From Streptosporangium sp. NBC_01756 (GTDB lineage: Bacteria; Actinomycetota; Actinomycetes; Streptosporangiales; Streptosporangiaceae): a stretch of DNA of 64,000 bases. A program made the translations under genes and the position numbers. The notes below the pieces were generated by a model, which was not told where the DNA came from, ran no database searches, and saw only the letters and a program-made list of their open reading frames with translations. The DNA lies in the NCBI RefSeq assembly GCF_035917975.1, contig NZ_CP109130.1, positions 7,688,001-7,752,000 of the forward strand. Direction: 5' to 3'. Below, in pieces: positions 1 to 7,519 of the stretch; the first letter of the stretch is position 1, and each line of letters starts with the position of its first letter.

Positions 1-398
1 ACATAGGACGCCTGGATGATGGCCAGGGATCCCGGGGTGAGCAGGGCCCCGCCCACGCCCTGCAGCGCCCGGGCCGCGATCAGCGTCTCCACGTTCGGGG
101 CCAGCCCGCACAGCGCCGACGCCACGGCGAACCAGACCACCCCGATCAGGAAGACCTTGCGCCTGCCGTACCGGTCGCCGAGCGAACCGCCCAGCAGGAT
201 CAGACCCGCGAGAGTGAGGGTGTAGGCGTTGACGGTCCACTGCAGCCCCGCCATGTCGGCTCCGAGATCGTCGCCGAGCGCGGGGAGCGCCACGTTGACG
301 ACGGTGCCGTCCAGCAACGCGATGCCCGAACCGAGCACGGTGGTGAGCAGGACCCAGCGCCCCTGGGCTGAGCCGAGCCGGATGTGGCCGTTGTCCAT
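1..398 (-). CDS. MFS transporter, DHA2 (EmrB/QacA) type, 5' part only
   Basis: The reverse strand from 398 encodes the N-terminal 132 residues of a major facilitator superfamily drug/proton antiporter in the inner membrane; the rest lies outside the window. Visible features are a first hydrophobic helix ending in LLDGTVVNVALPAL, the DHA2-typical LQWTVNAYTL, and the MFS motif A-like GGSLGDRYGRRKVF between helices 2 and 3, followed by LIAARALQGVGGALLTP. These are typical of 14-helix exporters. An in-frame alternative start lies at 410. It diverges from the STM4015 operon, sharing a roughly 110-bp promoter region. Substrate cannot be told from this part. Confidence 0.85.
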   Translation of the reverse strand, partial: MDNGHIRLGSAQGRWVLLTTVLGSGIALLDGTVVNVALPALGDDLGADMAGLQWTVNAYTLTLAGLILLGGSLGDRYGRRKVFLIGVVWFAVASALCGLAPNVETLIAARALQGVGGALLTPGSLAIIQASY

Positions 399-512
399 AA
401 CCCTCATCATTGCCGACCGTTTCGCGTAGCCCGAAGCGAAGTCGTGATTCCGGAAGTGTCGGCGATCTCTGATAGGACGTGGTCTGTCATGTTTCGCCGG
501 ACGGGAGCCCCG

Positions 513-1463
513 ATGGACCACACCGAGTTCAATGACGATGTCGACGGTCTCTACGACGGGACCTACGCCGGGCTGCCGATCGCGGTCCCGGCCGCTGACG
601 ACGGGGAGATGCCCGCCGCGGACCAGGCGGCCTGGCGGATCTCGGAGAGTGTCTACGACTCGGAAGGGACCTTCGAGGAGGAGTTCGCGCTGTTCCTGGA
701 GAAGGTGGACAGCACCGCGGTTCGAGCGGTCATCATCGGCGGATGGGGGGAGGCCTTCGACACCGACAGTTCGAAGGTCGTCGGCCTGCTGGCCGGGAAC
801 GCCTCCCGGCTCCCGGCGCTGCGTTCCCTGTTCTTCGGCGCGATGCCGTCGGAGGAGTGCGAGATCTCCTGGATCCGGCAGGGCGACATCACCCCGCTGC
901 TGGAGGCGTTCCCTCTGCTGGAGCGGCTGGAGGTGCGCGGCGGGTCCGGGCTCCGGCTGCGGCCGGTCCGGCATGAGCACCTCAAGGCGCTGAGGTTCGA
1001 GACGGGCGGGCTCCCCGCCGAGGTCGTCCGTGCGGTCGGTGAGTGCGCGTTCCCCGCCCTCGAACACCTGGAGCTGTGGCTGGGCGTCTCCCAGTACGGT
1101 GGCGACGCCTCGGTCTCCGACCTGGCGCCGATCCTGTCCGGGGAGAGGCTTCCCGCGCTGCGGCATCTGGGACTGCAGGACAGCGAGATCCAGGACGAGG
1201 TCGCGGCCGCCGTGGCGGCGGCACCGGTGGTGGCGCGGCTGGAGTCGCTGGCCCTGTCCATGGGAGTGCTGACCGACGAGGGCGCCGAGGCGCTGCTGTC
1301 CGGCCAGCCGCTGACCCACCTCAAGCGACTGGACCTGCACCACCACTACCTGACCGACGAGATGATCAAGCGTGTCGCGGGCGCTCTCCCCGGTGTCGAG
1401 GTCGATCTGTCCGAGCGCGAGGAGCCCGACGAGGACTGGCGCTACGTCGCGGTCGCGGAATGA
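513..1463 (+). CDS. STM4015 family leucine-rich-repeat protein
   Basis: First gene of the five-gene STM401x operon. It encodes 316 residues, acidic, without signal peptide or membrane segment. The N-terminal part contains FAGLPIA-like text (YAGLPIAV); from about residue 80 the protein runs into irregular leucine-rich repeats (for example LLERLEVRGG, ALEHLELWLG, ALRHLGLQDS, HLKRLDLHHHYLTDE), of the ribonuclease-inhibitor/WGR-associated kind. The start at 513 is chosen because GGGAG lies about 7 bases upstream; an ATG at 489 is in frame. The stop overlaps the next start (ATGA). Function is unknown in the family; a protein-binding scaffold for the partner enzymes is my inference. Confidence 0.85.
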   Translation: MDHTEFNDDVDGLYDGTYAGLPIAVPAADDGEMPAADQAAWRISESVYDSEGTFEEEFALFLEKVDSTAVRAVIIGGWGEAFDTDSSKVVGLLAGNASRLPALRSLFFGAMPSEECEISWIRQGDITPLLEAFPLLERLEVRGGSGLRLRPVRHEHLKALRFETGGLPAEVVRAVGECAFPALEHLELWLGVSQYGGDASVSDLAPILSGERLPALRHLGLQDSEIQDEVAAAVAAAPVVARLESLALSMGVLTDEGAEALLSGQPLTHLKRLDLHHHYLTDEMIKRVAGALPGVEVDLSEREEPDEDWRYVAVAE

Positions 1464-2548
1464 CCTCCCTGACGGTCGTCGGCACGCCGGGGGAGCGGCG
1501 GGTGACCCTGTTCGCCGCCGCGTGCGCCAGGTACGGCCTGCGCGAGCCCCACCTCGTCCCGTGGACCCGCGTGCTCCGGGGTGAGGACATCCTCCTGGAG
1601 CCCGCGACCCTCGTCCGGATCGATTCCCCCGGCGAGGACGCCGAGACCGACGCGCTGCTGCGCGGTCCGGGCGAGCCGTCCCGAGCCGGAGGCGGCGCCG
1701 CCTGGCACGCCGCCTTCACCGCCGCGACGGCCCGGATCCGCGAGGCCGCCGAGCGGACGCCCGAGGTGGTCCTGCTGGCCGATGCGGACGAGATCGCGGT
1801 GATGTTCGACAAGAGGCTCTGCCATGCCCGGCTGGCCGCGGCGGGGGTGCCCGTACCGCCCGCGCTGGCCGGCCCGGTCGGCGGCTACGCCGGACTGCGC
1901 GAGCTGATGGACCGGGCCGGCTGGGGCAGGGTGTTCGTCAAGCCGGCACACGGCTCGTCGGCCTCCGGAGTGGTCGCCCTGCACGCCTCCGCGGACCGGG
2001 TCAGGGCCATGACGTCGGCGGAGCTGACCTCCGGCGGGCTGCACAACTCGCTGCGGGTGCGCTCCTACGAGGACGAGCTCGACGTGGCCGCGATCGTCGA
2101 CACGCTGGCCGGGGACGGGCTCCACGTGGAGCGGTGGTTCCCCAAGGCGGCCATCGGCGGGCGGGCCGTCGACCTGCGGGTGGTCGTGGTGGACGGCACG
2201 CCGACCCACGCGGTGGTCCGATCGAGCCGCACCCCCATGACGAACCTGCACCTCGGCGGCGAGCGGGGCGATCTCGGCGAGGTCAGGGCAAGATTGGGCC
2301 CGCAGGGCTGGGAGCGGGTTCTCGACGTCTGCGCGCGGGCGGCGGCCTGCTTCCCGGGCAGCCTGACGGTCGGCATCGACCTGATGATCGGCGTCGACTG
2401 GCGGAGTGTCGCCGTGGCCGAGGTCAACGCCTTCGGGGACCTGCTGCCCCGGCTGACCGGGTTTCCCGGCGGCGGCGCCGAGGGCCTGGACACCTACGAC
2501 GCCCAGGTCAGGGCAATCGTCGCGCGCCGTACGGTGGTAGCGCGGTGA
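1460..2548 (+). CDS. STM4014 family ATP-grasp protein
   Basis: 362-residue ATP-grasp fold enzyme. It has a short N-terminal Rossmann-like part (MTSLTVVGTPGERR), then the ATP-grasp core: VFVKPAHGSSASGV with the nucleotide-binding Lys at about 161, an RAVDLRVVVVDG strand, and the metal-binding end VGIDLMIG...VAEVNAFGDLLP with Asp/Glu/Asn ligands. ATP-grasp enzymes ligate a carboxylate to an amine or thiol through an acyl phosphate, so peptide-bond or amide formation is the likely chemistry; the substrate is unknown. Start ATG overlaps the STM4015 stop by 4 bases and its own stop overlaps the next GTG, indicating tight translational coupling. Confidence 0.87.
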   Translation: MTSLTVVGTPGERRVTLFAAACARYGLREPHLVPWTRVLRGEDILLEPATLVRIDSPGEDAETDALLRGPGEPSRAGGGAAWHAAFTAATARIREAAERTPEVVLLADADEIAVMFDKRLCHARLAAAGVPVPPALAGPVGGYAGLRELMDRAGWGRVFVKPAHGSSASGVVALHASADRVRAMTSAELTSGGLHNSLRVRSYEDELDVAAIVDTLAGDGLHVERWFPKAAIGGRAVDLRVVVVDGTPTHAVVRSSRTPMTNLHLGGERGDLGEVRARLGPQGWERVLDVCARAAACFPGSLTVGIDLMIGVDWRSVAVAEVNAFGDLLPRLTGFPGGGAEGLDTYDAQVRAIVARRTVVAR

Positions 2549-3369
2549 GCGCGGAGCGGGACATGAACGCGATCGTGGGGAGCCACGATCTGCTGTTGGT
2601 GACGCTCGACACGCTCCGCTACGACGTGGCCGACGAGCTGATCAGGGCGGGACGGCTGCCCACCCTGGCCAGGGCGCTGCCCGGTGGGCGATGGCAGCGG
2701 CGGCACAGTCCCGGAAGCTTCACCTACGCCGCGCACGCCGCGATCCTCGCCGGGTTCCTCCCGACCCCGGCCGATCCCGGACCGCATCCCCGGCTCTTCG
2801 CGGCCACGTTTCCCGGCAGCGAGACCACGGCGGACGGGACCTGGACGTTCGACGCGCCCGACCTGCCGGGCGGGCTGGCGGAGGCCGGCTATCACACGGT
2901 CTGCGTCGGGGGAGTGGGGTTCTTCAACGGCCGCACCCCCCTCGGGTCCGCGCTGCCCGGCCTGTTCGCCGAGAGCCACTGGCGGCCGGAGTTCGGCGTC
3001 ACCTCGCCGACCTCGTTCGAGGCGCAGATCGCGTGCGCCGAACGGGTGGTCGCGGGGGCGGACGGGCCGGTGTTCCTGTTCGTCAACGTCTCGGCGCTGC
3101 ACCAGCCGAACTGGTTCCACCTGCCGGGCGCCACCCGCGAGCACGGGGACGACCGGCGGAGTCACGCCGCCGCGCTGGAGTATGTGGACCGGCACATCGG
3201 CAGGCTGTTCGCCCTGGTGAGCGCCCGGCGACCGGGGTTCGCGATCGTCTGTTCCGACCACGGCACCGCCTACGGCGAAGACGGATACACCGGGCACCGG
3301 ATCGGCCACGAAGTCGTCTGGACGGTGCCCTACGGAGACTTCACGATCGAACAGGGGGGATGGCGGTGA
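2545..3369 (+). CDS. STM4013/SEN3800 family sulfatase-fold hydrolase
   Basis: 274-residue metal-dependent hydrolase of the alkaline phosphatase/sulfatase superfamily, cytoplasmic by lack of a signal peptide. The N-terminal LLLVTLDTLRYDVAD supplies the first metal Asp (about 22) with a Thr at the nucleophile position instead of the Cys/Ser of true sulfatases; near the C-terminus CSDHGTAYGEDGYTGHRIGHE supplies the second Asp-His pair (about 238/239) and later His ligands. Family members hydrolyse phosphate, sulfate or phosphonate esters. The GTG at 2545 overlaps the STM4014 stop; ATG 2563 with GGAG upstream is an alternative. The stop codon lies inside a 66-bp tandem repeat. Confidence 0.85.
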   Translation: MSAERDMNAIVGSHDLLLVTLDTLRYDVADELIRAGRLPTLARALPGGRWQRRHSPGSFTYAAHAAILAGFLPTPADPGPHPRLFAATFPGSETTADGTWTFDAPDLPGGLAEAGYHTVCVGGVGFFNGRTPLGSALPGLFAESHWRPEFGVTSPTSFEAQIACAERVVAGADGPVFLFVNVSALHQPNWFHLPGATREHGDDRRSHAAALEYVDRHIGRLFALVSARRPGFAIVCSDHGTAYGEDGYTGHRIGHEVVWTVPYGDFTIEQGGWR

Positions 3370-3494
3370 CCGCGGATCTCGGCCGGCCACGGATGCCGGA
3401 GGCGACAGACGGCGACTTGGGAGCGCGGGCGGTGACCGCGGATCTCGGTCGGCGACGGATGCCGGAGGCAACAGACGGCGACTCGGGAGCGCGG
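3363..3494 (+). repeat. 66-bp tandem duplication (2 copies), in frame
   Basis: Two adjacent 66-bp units, 3363-3428 and 3429-3494, nearly identical (a handful of substitutions). Unit 1 begins with GCGGTGA, i.e. the last codons and stop of STM4013. The period is exactly 22 codons and the frame is open into STM4012, so a longer STM4012 starting at ATG 3360 would carry a duplicated AVTADLG...PEATDGD peptide at its N-terminus. Confidence 0.9.
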
Positions 3495-3512
3495 GCTGTC
3501 CGGGAGGGCCGG

Positions 3513-4973
3513 ATGATTCCGATGACCCCCACAGCCCGAGGTCTTCCAGAAGCCCCGCCGGCCGTCGACGGCTCGATCGACACGGGGCCCTACCAGGGTT
3601 ACGTCTACGCCTATCCGCACAAGACGGCCTACCGGCCGCTGCGGCCGCGTCCGTCGCTGCGGGACGTGTGGGCGGCCGAACCGTCCGGGAGCCTCTCCCT
3701 CTACCTGCACATCCCGTTCTGCGAGATGCGCTGCGGGTTCTGCAACCTGTTCACCCGGACCGGTGCCCCCGAGGAACTCGTCGCCGCCTACCTGGACGCC
3801 CTGGAACGTCAGGCGCGGGCCGTACGGGACGCCCTGGAGGAGCCGAGGTTCGTGACCGCGGCCATCGGCGGCGGCACGCCGACCTATCTCAGCGCGGCCG
3901 AACTCACCCGGATGTTCGACCTCACCGAGCAGATCATGGGCGCCGACCTGCGGGCTGTGCCGCTGTCGGTGGAGACCTCACCGGCGACCGCGACGGCCGA
4001 CCGGCTCGCCGTCCTGGCCGAAAGGGGCGCCACCCGCGTCTCGATCGGCGTGCAGAGCTTCATCGACGCCGAGGCCCGGGCGGCGGTGCGCCCGCAGAGA
4101 CGGCACGAGGTCGAGACGGCGCTCGGCCGGATCAGGGAGGCGGGGTTCGAGGCACTCAACATCGATCTGATCTACGGGATCGACGGGCAGACCGAGCGGT
4201 CCTGGCGCCATTCGCTGGACGCCGCACTCGCCTGGCGACCCGAGGAGCTCTACCTCTACCCGCTGTACGTCCGCCCGCTCACCGGCCTCGGCCGTCGTGC
4301 CCACGACTGGGACGACCACCGGCTCGGCCTCTACCGGCAGGGCCGCGACCACCTGCTGGCCGCCGGGTACGAGCAGGTCTCGATGCGGATGTTCCGGCTG
4401 CCGGGCTCCGCCGGCGCGACCGAGTACTGCTGTCAGAGTGACGGCATGGTCGGCCTGGGCTGCGGTGCCCGCTCTTACACCGCCGACCTCCACTACTCCT
4501 ATGAGTACGCGGTCGGCGCCGGCCAGGTGCGTGCGATCATCGACGACTACGTACGGCTCGCGCCCGAGGAGTTCGCGGTCGCCAACGTGGGGTTCCGGCT
4601 GGGGGAGGACGAGCGCCGCCGCCGCCACCTGATCCAGTCGCTGCTCCAGGCCGAGGGGCTGGAGACGGCCGCCTACCGGGAGCGCTTCGGCACCGAGGTG
4701 ACGGCCGACTTCGATGCGGAGCTCGGCAGCCTGGCCGCCCGGGGCTGGCTGGAGCCGGTCGGCCCCGGAACCCGGGGAACCTTCGACAACCTGGATGCTC
4801 CAGGGCCCGCCGAATTCTCCGGGGCTGAGCCTGCCGGGATCTCCGGGGCACGGGTGGCAGACACCGGCCGGCTCCGGCTCACCGCCGAGGGCCTGGCACA
4901 CTCCGACGCGATCGGCCCGGCGCTGTTCTCCAGCCGGGTCCGCGAGCTGATGGCCGGGTACGAGGCGTGCTGA
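3513..4973 (+). CDS. STM4012 family radical SAM protein (HemW-like)
   Basis: 486-residue radical SAM enzyme of the coproporphyrinogen oxidase/HemW-like branch. After the YPHKTAYRPL segment comes the [4Fe-4S]-binding CX3CX2C motif FCEMRCGFCNLF (Cys 70, 74, 77), then the SAM-binding GGGTPTYLS, and further HemW-like blocks such as SIGVQSF, NIDLIYGI and ELYLYPLYVRPLTG; the C-terminal third is a HemW-type winged domain. The start at 3513 has GGGAGG upstream; ATG 3360 in the same frame would add 51 residues made of the duplicated peptide. Family function is unknown. It acts presumably with STM4011, as both are always operon partners in this family (established naming). Confidence 0.87.
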   Translation: MIPMTPTARGLPEAPPAVDGSIDTGPYQGYVYAYPHKTAYRPLRPRPSLRDVWAAEPSGSLSLYLHIPFCEMRCGFCNLFTRTGAPEELVAAYLDALERQARAVRDALEEPRFVTAAIGGGTPTYLSAAELTRMFDLTEQIMGADLRAVPLSVETSPATATADRLAVLAERGATRVSIGVQSFIDAEARAAVRPQRRHEVETALGRIREAGFEALNIDLIYGIDGQTERSWRHSLDAALAWRPEELYLYPLYVRPLTGLGRRAHDWDDHRLGLYRQGRDHLLAAGYEQVSMRMFRLPGSAGATEYCCQSDGMVGLGCGARSYTADLHYSYEYAVGAGQVRAIIDDYVRLAPEEFAVANVGFRLGEDERRRRHLIQSLLQAEGLETAAYRERFGTEVTADFDAELGSLAARGWLEPVGPGTRGTFDNLDAPGPAEFSGAEPAGISGARVADTGRLRLTAEGLAHSDAIGPALFSSRVRELMAGYEAC

Positions 4974-5059
4974 CCCTCTCCCGGTCCGGATGTGAGGCGT
5001 GCTGACCCTCCTCCGGTCCCGGATATGAGGCGTGCTGACCCGGTCCCGGTCCCGGATGC
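4962..5059 (+). repeat. Three tandem 32-33-bp copies spanning the STM4012 stop codon
   Basis: Copies begin at 4962, 4994 and 5027. Each starts with GAGGCGTGCTGA, which in copy 1 is the last three codons and stop of STM4012, and continues with a CCCTC/CCGGTCCCGGAT segment. The array fills most of the gap before STM4011. Confidence 0.9.
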
Positions 5060-5147
5060 GGGCGCCGGGCGGCGGTCCCTTTCCGGATCGGGCGCGGAAC
5101 CCGGCCTGAGATCAGAGACCTGCGATCCCCACCTCCAAGGAGCCTCG

Positions 5148-6071
5148 TTGACGATCACCGAAGAGCCGTCCCGCCCGCCCGCCGGTGACCAGGACCCCGG
5201 CCACCTGACGATTCTCTACCGCGGTCCACTGTCGAGCTGTGACTACGACTGCCCCTACTGCCCGTTCGCCAAGCGCCGGGACAGCCCCGACCGGCTCCGC
5301 CAGGACCGTGCGGCGCTGGAGCGGTTCACCGGGTGGGTGGCCGGACGCGACCATCCGATCTCAGTGCTGTTCACCCCATGGGGGGAGGGGCTGGTCCGCT
5401 CCTGGTACCGGCGGGCGATGGTCGAGCTCAGCCATCTGCCGCACGTCCGGCGGGTCGCCGTCCAGACCAACTTCAGCTGCCGTCCCGACTGGCTGGCCGA
5501 GGCCGACCTGGACACGCTCGCCCTCTGGGTGACCTACCACCCCGGCCAGGTCTCCTACGAGCGTTTCCTCGGCAGATGCCGGGACCTGGCCGGGCGTGGG
5601 GTCCGCTTCAGCGTCGGCATCGTCGGCCTGCCCGAGCATCTGGACGATGCCCGGCGCCTCCGGGGCGACCTGCCCGCAGAGGTGTATCTGTGGGTGAACG
5701 CAGCCGAGGGCCACCTCTACACCGATCCCGAGGCGGCCCGCTGGACGGCGATCGACCCGCTGTTCTCCTACAGCCGGACACCGCACCGCAGCGCCGGGAG
5801 ACCCTGCCGTACCGGAGACACCGTGATCTCAGTGGACGGTGCGGGCACCGTACGGCGCTGCCACTTCGTCCCGGCCGTCCTCGGCAACCTCTACGACGGG
5901 ACGTTCCGTCCGAGAGCCACGGCGTGCCCGGCGGCCCTGTGCGACTGCCACATCGGCTACGTGCACCTGGAGCAGACCGGTCTCTACGACGTCTTCGCCG
6001 GGGGAATCCTGGAGCGTATCCCGCGGGTGGACCGGCCGGCCGGGCCTCAGGTCTCCCGCTCCGGCCGGTAG
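5148..6071 (+). CDS. STM4011 family radical SAM protein
   Basis: 307-residue radical SAM protein. The CX3CX2C cluster motif is SCDYDCPYCPFAKRRD (Cys 31, 35, 38), followed by LFTPWGEGLVRSWYR and VQTNFSCRPDWL in the core barrel. The C-terminal part has a SPASM-like set of cysteines: CRTGDTVISVDGAGTVRRC, then CPAALCDCHIGYVHLE, suggesting an auxiliary iron-sulfur cluster, common in enzymes that modify peptides (family knowledge; substrate here unknown). The TTG start at 5148 is selected by AAGGAG 5 bases upstream; the frame stays open to 4992 through the tandem repeat. Its 3' end overlaps the convergent DUF6745 gene by 25 bases. Confidence 0.87.
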   Translation: MTITEEPSRPPAGDQDPGHLTILYRGPLSSCDYDCPYCPFAKRRDSPDRLRQDRAALERFTGWVAGRDHPISVLFTPWGEGLVRSWYRRAMVELSHLPHVRRVAVQTNFSCRPDWLAEADLDTLALWVTYHPGQVSYERFLGRCRDLAGRGVRFSVGIVGLPEHLDDARRLRGDLPAEVYLWVNAAEGHLYTDPEAARWTAIDPLFSYSRTPHRSAGRPCRTGDTVISVDGAGTVRRCHFVPAVLGNLYDGTFRPRATACPAALCDCHIGYVHLEQTGLYDVFAGGILERIPRVDRPAGPQVSRSGR

Positions 6072-7078
6072 TCGGCCTCGGACAGGCCGAAGGTCCAGGC
6101 CACGCCCGCACGGGCGGTGCGGGTGGTCGGGGGGACGCGGAGCCAGTATCTGCGGAAGGTGCCGTCGGGCTCGGCGGTGGAGTTGACCACCTCGACCATC
6201 GTCACCGGCTCGTCCTCGGCCAGGTCGATGCGCCACAGGACGCCGGTCTCGTCCCGGTGCAGCGGGGTCGCCCCCGACTCGGCGAGGTAGCGGTCGTAGC
6301 CGTAGTGCTCCAGCATGACCCGGCGCAGTTCCGCGTTCTCCTGGGCGCGGATGCGCTCGGGGGTCAGCCCCGCCATGGAGGCGGCGAAGTCGGCCGGAGT
6401 CGGAGTGCCGCTCCAGGCGTGCATGGCGAAGCCGTCGGGGAACAGCAGCGCCGGGCCGTCGGCGCGGTGCAGCCGCGACAGCTCGTCGCGGTGCAGCTCG
6501 GCCGGACGCTCGCAGACGATGGCCACCCGCTCGAACGGCCACCACCAGCCCGCCGCCTGGGCGACCTGGACGAGTCCCGCCACCTCCGGCCTGCCCAGCG
6601 CGTCGAACAGGGACAGCCAGGGTGCGTCCTGCTGGCCCAGCACCGCATCCAGGGTCGAGGCGCGCAGCGCGGCCGCGACCTGCGGTGACTCCTCGGCCGC
6701 GGCGATGTCCCGGCGGATCCGGGCGACCATGGCGCCCACCGGCTCCCAGAGCCGCCCACCGGTCAGCGACCAGGCCAGCGGCCAGGCCGTGGGGCCGAGC
6801 GAGGCGTGCACGTCGGCCCTGGCCCGCTCCCACGGCCCGGTCCGCACCGCGTCGCGCACCGGCTTCCCGGCGCCGAGCAGGGCGATGGCCCTCGCGCCTG
6901 CGGCGGGGGAGTCGACCCAGATGATCTTCTCGGGCTCCGCCAGCCCGGCGATCCGGTAGGCCAGCCGTACTCCCGCCTCGGCACCGGGACGGTCGGCGGG
7001 ACCGGATCGGAAGGCCACCTCCTCCCAGCGGAGCGAGGCGGCGGTCAGGACGTCGGCCAGTTCGGTGGTGACGGTCAT
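6047..7078 (-). CDS. DUF6745-like protein of unknown function
   Basis: 343-residue soluble protein. The conserved-looking part is LHRADGPALLFPDGFAMHAW followed by GTPTPADF and, near the end, YDRYLAESGATPLHRDETG, VEVVNSTAEPDGTFRRYWLRVPP and TFGLSEADYRPE, which I recognise as the DUF6745 signature. No catalytic motif or transmembrane segment is evident. Start ATG 7078 has GAGGAG about 9 bases upstream. It is transcribed with the small protein behind 7159 (81-bp gap) and converges on STM4011. The repeated tryptophans and TPEPDGT-like end recall proteins that pair with LRR domains, so a link to the neighbouring LRR-containing STM4015 is possible but unproven. Confidence 0.7.
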   Translation of the reverse strand: MTVTTELADVLTAASLRWEEVAFRSGPADRPGAEAGVRLAYRIAGLAEPEKIIWVDSPAAGARAIALLGAGKPVRDAVRTGPWERARADVHASLGPTAWPLAWSLTGGRLWEPVGAMVARIRRDIAAAEESPQVAAALRASTLDAVLGQQDAPWLSLFDALGRPEVAGLVQVAQAAGWWWPFERVAIVCERPAELHRDELSRLHRADGPALLFPDGFAMHAWSGTPTPADFAASMAGLTPERIRAQENAELRRVMLEHYGYDRYLAESGATPLHRDETGVLWRIDLAEDEPVTMVEVVNSTAEPDGTFRRYWLRVPPTTRTARAGVAWTFGLSEADYRPERET

Positions 7079-7158
7079 GATCGAAAGCTCCTCAGGTGAA
7101 CGGGGAAACTCGCCCTGACGGTGCCTCCGGGTGGGGACACCGGAAGACGCGGGGAAGG

Positions 7159-7485
7159 TCAGTCGGCGACGACGCGGAAGGCGCCAGGGACGTATTCGCG
7201 CTGGCGCCGCACGGTGTACCACCCCTTGGGCAGGGGGATCGCGGTGTGCTCCTCGTGCACCACGCGCCCGCCGGAGGGCAGGTGCAGGAAGTGCGGATCC
7301 ATCGGCCGCAGGCCGCGGACCAGGGTGCCGGTGCCGACCACCGCGTGGGCATGGCCGGTGGCCTCGCCCAGGGCCAGCACCAGACGGCCCCGGGCGTCAG
7401 GCGGCGCGGACGGCGCGGCCTGGACCGAGGCGGGCACGGCCTCCTCGCGGACGGGCATGATCAGGATGTCTCCCTGGCGGTACAT
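7159..7485 (-). CDS. Small conserved protein, partner of the DUF6745 gene
   Basis: 108 residues starting MYRQGDILIMPV, beta-rich by appearance, with GRLVLALGEATGHAHAVVG and HLPSGGRVVHEEHTAIPLPKGWYTVRRQREY; several histidines cluster in the middle (GEATGHAHAVV, DPHFLHL, VVHEEH), which could bind a metal (inference). AGGAG sits 7 bases before ATG 7485. It lies immediately upstream of, and is probably co-transcribed with, the DUF6745 gene. I know of no characterised function. Confidence 0.75.
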   Translation of the reverse strand: MYRQGDILIMPVREEAVPASVQAAPSAPPDARGRLVLALGEATGHAHAVVGTGTLVRGLRPMDPHFLHLPSGGRVVHEEHTAIPLPKGWYTVRRQREYVPGAFRVVAD

Positions 7486-7519
7486 CTGGCGGGCTCCTCG
7501 GATCGGGGGTAGATCGAAG

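Noticed and set aside
4297..4632. Open frame in another phase inside STM4012
   Set aside because: Arg/Ser/Thr-rich shadow translation without a ribosome-binding site.
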